Translations under genes and position numbers: made by a program
From: Bradyrhizobium canariense
Lineage (GTDB): Bacteria > Pseudomonadota > Alphaproteobacteria > Rhizobiales > Xanthobacteraceae
Direction of reading: 5' to 3'
Assembly (NCBI RefSeq): GCF_900105125.1
Contig: NZ_LT629750.1
Span: forward strand, 558,001 to 622,000
DNA: 64,000 nt
Part shown: one piece after another, positions 59,114-64,000 of the stretch
Position numbering within the stretch: position 1 is the stretch's first letter
How the letters are laid out: every line of letters starts with the position of its first letter
The notes under the pieces: generated by a model
Seen by the model: only the letters and a program-made list of their open reading frames with translations
Told to the model about the DNA's origin: nothing
Database searches by the model: none

Positions 59114-60598
59114 ATGTCGCGCGTTGCTGCGGTTTTTGCCGTTATATTCGCTTTGATCGCGGCAGTCCCTGCAGACGCGGCCGAGTTCGGGACCAGGGAT
59201 GAAGCGGCGGCGATGGTCAAACGCGTGCAGGACAAATTCAAGAAGGACGGCCCCGAAGCGACTTTCCGGGCCATCAACAGTAAAGCGCCAGGGTTTGTCG
59301 ATCGCGATCTTTATCCGTTCGTCACCGAGTTGACCGGTCTTTGCGTTGCCAACGGGGTCACGCCGGCAGTGACGGGAAAAAACCTGATCGATCTCAAGGA
59401 TCAGGACGGCAAATTCATGATCCAGCAGTTCGTCAAAACGGCCAGCACGGCTCCCGGGCGCGGTTGGGTCGATTACCGCTGGCTCAACCCGGTCACGAAA
59501 ACCATCGAAGACAAATCGGCCTTGATCGAGCGGATGGGCAATTATTTCGTCGGCGTCGGCGTATATAGAAACGAGCAGCCCAACGAAAATACAATTGGCC
59601 TCATATCCGGCAGCCCGAATTCAGACGATACCTATCTGCAGATCGCCTACGATCTGGCTGACGTGCTCAACGACGGCGACAACCTTCGCATTCTCCCGAT
59701 CGTTGGAATTGGCGGCCCGAGGAACATCCGCGACGTGCGGTATTTGCGCGGTGTCGATATCGGCCTCACGCAAACCAGCATCCTCAACAATTTCCGTCGA
59801 TCGAACGAGCGAATGGGCCAGAACGACGACAAGATCGTTTACATCGCCAAGCTGTTCAACGAGGAGGCGCATCTCGTTGCGCGATCCAACATCACCTCGA
59901 TTGATCAGTTGCGGGGGCTGAAGGTCAATCTCGATGCGAAAGGCAGCGGCACCAGCTATTCGATGCGCGATGTCTTCCAGGCCCTTGGGATTCCGATCGA
60001 AGAAGTCAGCATGTCGCAGACCGAAGCCTTCGAAAAAGTCAAAAGCGGCGAGATAGCGGCGACCGTTCTCATTGCGGGCAAGCCGGTGCGGTCGATGTCC
60101 AAGCTGACCCTCGAGGATGGCCTGCACTTCGTTTCAATTCCGTACCCGCAGCAACTCATGAATGACTATTATCCCGCCGTGCTCACGCATAATGATTACC
60201 CCGACATCGTTCCGGCAGGTCAATCCGTCGACACGATTGCGGTTGGCGCGGTCCTCATCGCGTATAATTGGCCGAAGACCAACGTCGATCGCTATCGGCG
60301 GGTTCAGCGCTTCGTCGAGGCATTCTTCCCCAAGATCGCGGAATTCCACAAGGCGCCACGTCATCCGAAATGGCGTGAAGTCAACCTTGCAGCGACGCTG
60401 CCGGGTTGGACCCGGTTCGGGGCGGCGCAAGACTGGCTCGATAGTCAACGCGCCGGCACCGAGGCAAGCGCGGATGTTCAGCCAGGTGTGCGTCAGACGG
60501 CAATGCCATTAGCCGGCATCGCGAGCCCCGACGCTCCGCAAAGAAACGACGTACTTTACCAGCAATTTCTGCAGTGGAAGAGAGAGCAGGGCCGATGA
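59114..60598 (+). CDS. Cache-domain plus TAXI-family solute-binding fusion protein
   Basis: A 494-residue exported protein with a signal peptide (RVAAVFAVIFALIAAVPADA). Residues 25-155 resemble a single-Cache (sCache_2-like) sensor domain: MVKRVQDKFKKDGPEATFRA, DRDLYPFVTEL, FVKTASTAPGRGWVDYRWL, then ERMGNYFVGVGVY. Residues 160-430 match the TAXI type of TRAP-transport binding proteins: IGLISGSPNSDDTYLQIAYD, LRILPIVGIGGPRNIRDVRY, GLKVNLDAKGSGTSYSMRDV, then VGAVLIAYNWPKTN. Cache domains bind small carboxylates or amino acids; TAXI proteins bind glutamate-like solutes. No TRAP membrane subunits are adjacent, so it may act as a sensor or with a distant permease. Confidence 0.75.
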   Translation: MSRVAAVFAVIFALIAAVPADAAEFGTRDEAAAMVKRVQDKFKKDGPEATFRAINSKAPGFVDRDLYPFVTELTGLCVANGVTPAVTGKNLIDLKDQDGKFMIQQFVKTASTAPGRGWVDYRWLNPVTKTIEDKSALIERMGNYFVGVGVYRNEQPNENTIGLISGSPNSDDTYLQIAYDLADVLNDGDNLRILPIVGIGGPRNIRDVRYLRGVDIGLTQTSILNNFRRSNERMGQNDDKIVYIAKLFNEEAHLVARSNITSIDQLRGLKVNLDAKGSGTSYSMRDVFQALGIPIEEVSMSQTEAFEKVKSGEIAATVLIAGKPVRSMSKLTLEDGLHFVSIPYPQQLMNDYYPAVLTHNDYPDIVPAGQSVDTIAVGAVLIAYNWPKTNVDRYRRVQRFVEAFFPKIAEFHKAPRHPKWREVNLAATLPGWTRFGAAQDWLDSQRAGTEASADVQPGVRQTAMPLAGIASPDAPQRNDVLYQQFLQWKREQGR

Positions 60599-60707
60599 CG
60601 TTCTTGCTCCCAACGGGAGAGGTGAGGGAGTCGGCAGGTAAATCCGGATGATCTCGCAGGCGCGTATGCAAGCCGGCAAGATCGCGCGGATGGATGGTCT
60701 GGGCTTG

Positions 60708-61637
60708 TTACGCCGGTTGCTCGCCGTCGGCATCGGCCGCGACAATTCCCGCGCCTGCTTTCGGCAGTTCGGTCCACAAATAATCAACGAAAGCGCTGAT
60801 ACGGACGGGCCGGTAGCGCGACGGCGGGTAAGCCACCGACAGCATCAGAAAGGGCGGATGCCATTCCGGGCAAAGCTCGATCAATCGGCCCGAGTTCAGG
60901 TCGTCCTGAATGGCCCAGAACGGCAAAATCGCGTATCCGACGCCCTCCCGCACGGCTTCGATCGCGGCATAGATGTTGTCGGTGTTGAACGCGGCGCGGA
61001 TTTTCAGCGTCACGTTCCGGTGCCGCGGGCCTGTCAACAGCACCTCCTCGGATACGAAGGTAAACAGAACCACGGCAGGCAGCCGCTCGAGTGTTTTCGG
61101 ATCGGTGACCGCGCGAAAGCCTGGCGCCGCCACGATGGTGCGATCGATCCTCCAGAGATGGCGAACGATGAGACCGAGTTGGCGAACCGGTCCGGCGCGG
61201 ATCCACAGATCATAGCCGCCAGCGGCGAGATCGCCGGGCTGATCGATCAGGCGCCAATCGATCGTGACCGCGGGATGCCGAACCAGAAATCGCGCGGCGA
61301 TGGTGGCCAAAATCGTCTGGCCCAGGGCGACGGGCACCGCGACCCTGATCGGCCCCGTGAGTTCCTCGCGCTCGTTCCGCAAGGTGTCGATCGAGGTCTC
61401 CCAATCGGCCAGCATCGCTCTCGCATCTTCGAGAAAGCGGGTGCCTGCGTCCGTCAGCGCGAGATCATGGGTGGATCGCCGCACCAGCTGAACGCCGAGC
61501 AGCGCCTCCAATTGCCTGAGCTGACGGCTGGCGGTCGGCTGCGATATTCCGACCGATTGCGCGGCCGCGGAAAGCGAGCTGGTCTCGGCGATCCGCACGA
61601 ACAGCCGCATGAATTCGAAACGGTCCAGGGTTTTCAT
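60708..61637 (-). CDS. LysR-family transcriptional regulator
   Basis: A 309-residue regulator. The HTH is near residues 22-45 (SLSAAAQSVGISQPTASRQL) and the effector domain spans about residues 90-295 (GPIRVAVPVALGQTILATI, then VREGVGYAILPFWAIQDDL). It is divergent from the MFS gene with 183 bases between, the usual layout for a LysR that controls its neighbour. The ligand is unknown. Confidence 0.88.
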   Translation of the reverse strand: MKTLDRFEFMRLFVRIAETSSLSAAAQSVGISQPTASRQLRQLEALLGVQLVRRSTHDLALTDAGTRFLEDARAMLADWETSIDTLRNEREELTGPIRVAVPVALGQTILATIAARFLVRHPAVTIDWRLIDQPGDLAAGGYDLWIRAGPVRQLGLIVRHLWRIDRTIVAAPGFRAVTDPKTLERLPAVVLFTFVSEEVLLTGPRHRNVTLKIRAAFNTDNIYAAIEAVREGVGYAILPFWAIQDDLNSGRLIELCPEWHPPFLMLSVAYPPSRYRPVRISAFVDYLWTELPKAGAGIVAADADGEQPA

Positions 61638-61820
61638 CGGAAGGCCACCGTTATTCGTAATACGAATAAGCGCATTTCACCTGGAAGGTCTACCGTTTCC
61701 CCGAAACCTCTGCGCACACTGCGCCGGGGGAGTTGCTCAGGCTTCCAAAAACAGGCCGGTCCAGCCGGCTGCGGCGGGCGAAATCCAACGGGATAACGGC
61801 CGGAAACAAAAAGGGGCATC

Positions 61821-63149
61821 ATGTCGAGTTCAGTAGCGAGCGCCAGCGATCTTCGCTGGTACCAAGGCATCGACCGCAAGCTGTGGATCATCCTGGCCGT
61901 CACCTATGTGGGATGGCTGCTCGATTCGATGGACCTCAATCTCTTCACCGTCGTGCTGGTGCCGAGCCTGCGCGAATTGCTGGGTCCGCAGGCCAGTCCG
62001 CAAACCATCGGCTATTATGGCGGCGTGATCGCGGCGGTTCAGCTGCTTGGTTGGGGCGTCGGCGGACTGATCTTCGGTATCCTCGGCGATTATTGGGGCC
62101 GCTCGCGCACGCTGTGCATTTCGATCGTGGTCTATGCGTTGTTCACCGCACTGTCCGGCTTCGCGGCGACCTGGTGGCAGCTCGCTATTTTCAGGTTTCT
62201 GATGGCGGCGGGTGTCGGCGCCGAATGGGCGATCGGCACCGCTTTGATCAATGAGACCTGGCCGCAGCGGTCACGGGTCGCGGCGAGCGGCGTCATGATG
62301 TCGGCGTTCGGCTTTGGCTATCTGCTGGCCGGCATCATCAATCTGGCCGTCGGCTCCTATGGCTGGCGCTGGGTATTCTTCACCGGCGTCATCCCGGCGA
62401 TCCTGATCGCGTTCGTCTGGCACGAGGTGCCGGAATCCGAGCGTTGGCAAAACGCGGCGCGCCGCCGCAACGATGCGCAGCAACGGCTTCGATCAGGCGG
62501 GGCGGCTTCGCAGGAAGACAAGAAGCTCACGGAGTTCACGTTCCTGGGCCTGTTTCAGCCGCCCTGGCTGCGCAACACGGTGGCGGCGACGATCATGTCG
62601 TTCGCGGCGACGGTCGGATTCTGGGGCACGCAGACATGGATCCCGGCCCGTGCTGCCGAATTGGCGGTCGCGGGCGGCGCGAGCCCTGTGCAGATCATCA
62701 GCATCGCCATCATCATTCTCAACTGCGCGGCGGTGGTCGGCCTCCTGATGTTTGCGTGGCTGACCGAACTGATCGGCCGCCGGCCGGCCTTCGCGTTGGG
62801 ATGCATCGGCAACATGATCGTGTTGCCGATCGTCTTCCTGGTTCCGCAGAATTATCAGACGCTGTTCATGCTGCTGCCGCTGATGGGCCTGTTTACCAAC
62901 GGAATCCTCGGCACCTTCACGCCTTACTTCCCGGAACTGTTCCCGACGCGTTTGCGCGCCACCGGTGTCGGCTTCTGCTTCAACATCGCCCGGATCTTTG
63001 CCTCGGTCGGGCCGTTCATCGCGGGGTCGCTGGTGGTGGCATTCGGCGGCATTCCGAAATCCGGAGCCATCATGGCGTTGAGCTACGCGATCGGACTGAT
63101 CGCGGTGTACTTTGCGCCCGAGACGCGCGGCAAGCCGCTGCCGGAATAG
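61821..63149 (+). CDS. MFS transporter (aromatic acid:H+ symporter-like)
   Basis: A 442-residue secondary transporter with twelve predicted helices. The loop 2-3 signature is GGLIFGILGDYWGRSRTL near residue 83, repeated less strictly near residue 310 (WLTELIGRRPAFALG). The fourth helix has RFLMAAGVGAEWAIGTALIN, typical of the AAHS/metabolite:H+ group. It likely imports an organic acid. It is followed after 3 bases by an MBL-fold hydrolase, so the two may handle one substrate. Confidence 0.85.
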   Translation: MSSSVASASDLRWYQGIDRKLWIILAVTYVGWLLDSMDLNLFTVVLVPSLRELLGPQASPQTIGYYGGVIAAVQLLGWGVGGLIFGILGDYWGRSRTLCISIVVYALFTALSGFAATWWQLAIFRFLMAAGVGAEWAIGTALINETWPQRSRVAASGVMMSAFGFGYLLAGIINLAVGSYGWRWVFFTGVIPAILIAFVWHEVPESERWQNAARRRNDAQQRLRSGGAASQEDKKLTEFTFLGLFQPPWLRNTVAATIMSFAATVGFWGTQTWIPARAAELAVAGGASPVQIISIAIIILNCAAVVGLLMFAWLTELIGRRPAFALGCIGNMIVLPIVFLVPQNYQTLFMLLPLMGLFTNGILGTFTPYFPELFPTRLRATGVGFCFNIARIFASVGPFIAGSLVVAFGGIPKSGAIMALSYAIGLIAVYFAPETRGKPLPE

Positions 63150-63152
63150 ATC

Positions 63153-63926
63153 ATGCGCGTCGATTTGCTCATACCGGGCCTGCCGGCCAAGGCCGATCAT
63201 TTCCTGTTCGGCATCTGCTCGCTGTTGCTGCTGCGCGACGGCAAGCGGACGATATTGTTCGACACCGGGCCCTTCCGCGTGCGGCCGACGCTGATCGCAG
63301 CGCTGGCCGCGCACGGCCTTACGCCCGAGCAGATCGACACGGTGTTCGTGTCGCATCTGCATTGGGATCACATCGAGAATATCGATCTGTTTCGCCATGC
63401 CGAAATTCTGGTTCCCCGGCTGGAATTCGAATACGCCGCCGCGATCCGTCCCACCGATTGGGGCACACCGCCTTACGCGCGCGAGATGCTGCAGGGGATG
63501 CGGATCGAACTGCTCGATGATCGCGAGCAGGAGATATTTCCCGGCGTGAGAACTTTGCTGCTGCCGGGCCATTCGGTCGGACTGCAAGGGCTGGTGGTGC
63601 AGGCGGAACAGGGCGCTCTCGTGCTCGCCAGCGACGCCCTGTGGTCGGCGCGGGATGCCGTTCGCGGACACCCGGACGTCGCCTTCTTCGATCCCGCCAA
63701 GGGACAACAGAGCCTTGATCGGGCGCTCCGTGCCGGTGCGGTGTATTATCCGGGGCATGACAGGCCATTCACGCTGCAGGATGGTCGCGTGAACTATCTG
63801 GCTCAGTACACCTATCAGCTGCGCTTTTCGTTTCAGCCCGACGGGCGCGATATCCGGACCATGATTTCGACCGAAGACCGGCCACAGATGATCTCGAAAG
63901 CAGGGGCATCCGACCATGTCGCCTGA
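63153..63926 (+). CDS. metallo-beta-lactamase-fold hydrolase
   Basis: A 257-residue MBL-fold enzyme of the AHL-lactonase-like / glyoxalase II-like kind. The metal motif HLHWDH lies near residue 70; further ligands are GHSVGLQGL (His), LASDALWS (Asp) and YYPGHDRPF (His). The N-terminus RVDLLIPGLPAKADHFLFG is unusual in carrying the pattern P-G-L-P-A-x-A-D. The substrate is unknown; lactone or ester hydrolysis is plausible. It overlaps the next gene. Confidence 0.83.
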   Translation: MRVDLLIPGLPAKADHFLFGICSLLLLRDGKRTILFDTGPFRVRPTLIAALAAHGLTPEQIDTVFVSHLHWDHIENIDLFRHAEILVPRLEFEYAAAIRPTDWGTPPYAREMLQGMRIELLDDREQEIFPGVRTLLLPGHSVGLQGLVVQAEQGALVLASDALWSARDAVRGHPDVAFFDPAKGQQSLDRALRAGAVYYPGHDRPFTLQDGRVNYLAQYTYQLRFSFQPDGRDIRTMISTEDRPQMISKAGASDHVA

Positions 63927-64000
63927 AATCAAACCGCCGGAAATCGAACTGCTCTTCACCGGCCTTGCGGCCGAGGCAGACAAATTCCTGGTCGGCGCGT
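63916..64000 (+). CDS. MBL-fold paralog, start of gene (truncated by window end)
   Basis: ATG at 63916 overlaps the end of the preceding gene by 11 bases. The visible 28 residues (IELLFTGLAAEADKFLVGA) repeat the N-terminal pattern of the preceding protein (VDLLIPGLPAKADHFLFG), so this is probably a tandem paralog. The remainder is outside the window. Confidence 0.55.
   Translation, partial: MSPEIKPPEIELLFTGLAAEADKFLVGA

Noticed and set aside
62493..63983. 496-codon minus-strand open frame
   Set aside because: It lies opposite the MFS and MBL-fold genes and has shadow-like composition.

Overview
The window reads as a high-GC alphaproteobacterial chromosome, most likely of the Bradyrhizobium / Rhodopseudomonas / Afipia group. 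The grounds are a cytochrome oxidase operon with two subunit III genes in the style of Bradyrhizobium coxMNOP, several short proteins typical of that group, and the style of the transporters and regulators. No rRNA, tRNA or CRISPR array was recognised. The assignment rests on remembered family resemblance, not on a database search.

Layout. 1-8.2 kb: a type I glutamine synthetase with a GYD-domain partner, envelope and cupin proteins, and a run of very short genes (SPW membrane protein, zinc ribbons, cold-shock protein). 8.2-14.3 kb, minus strand: a complete aa3-type cytochrome c oxidase operon with heme O synthase and a soluble cytochrome c. 14.9-19 kb: DUF2189, YbaK and CBS proteins, then a scar made of a LysR fragment and a conjugation gene (trbI) fragment, then a diheme cytochrome. 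19.3-25.3 kb: small accessory clusters (AraC / methyltransferase / SnoaL / FAD monooxygenase, then WYL regulator / SnoaL / SDR). 25.3-29.5 kb: mobile DNA, with an IS5-family element next to a truncated LysR gene, a MerR-ATPase fusion regulator, and an IS110-family element. 30.1-31.3 kb: a class III nucleotide cyclase.

31.5-57.2 kb is the core of the window, a catabolic island for N-methylated formamides and methylamine. A two-subunit N,N-dimethylformamidase (dmfA1A2-like) would release formate plus a methylated amine. GmaS and the three-subunit N-methylglutamate synthase MgsABC convert methylamine to N-methylglutamate. The four-subunit N-methylglutamate dehydrogenase MgdABCD returns glutamate and passes the methyl carbon to tetrahydrofolate, where FolD and PurU take it to formate. 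FolB supports pterin supply. A five-gene amide/urea-type ABC importer precedes the dmf genes. Control probably involves a GlxA-type regulator and two paralogous XRE-cupin regulators, and a shared palindrome-like motif (core TTTCCTGATAAGAAA) lies upstream of most of these units. No dimethylamine monooxygenase is present, so the natural substrate could be N-methylformamide, or that step is encoded elsewhere.

Inside the island three things stand out: a Rieske-oxygenase-like protein that has lost the normal cluster and iron ligands but carries four cysteines; an internally deleted second copy of gmaS beside the second XRE-cupin gene, which points to a duplication; and an aldolase pseudogene after the intact gmaS. 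57.4-64 kb: a lysine-rich small protein, an enoyl-CoA hydratase, a Cache-TAXI fusion binding protein, and a LysR / MFS / MBL-fold cluster that runs off the end of the window.
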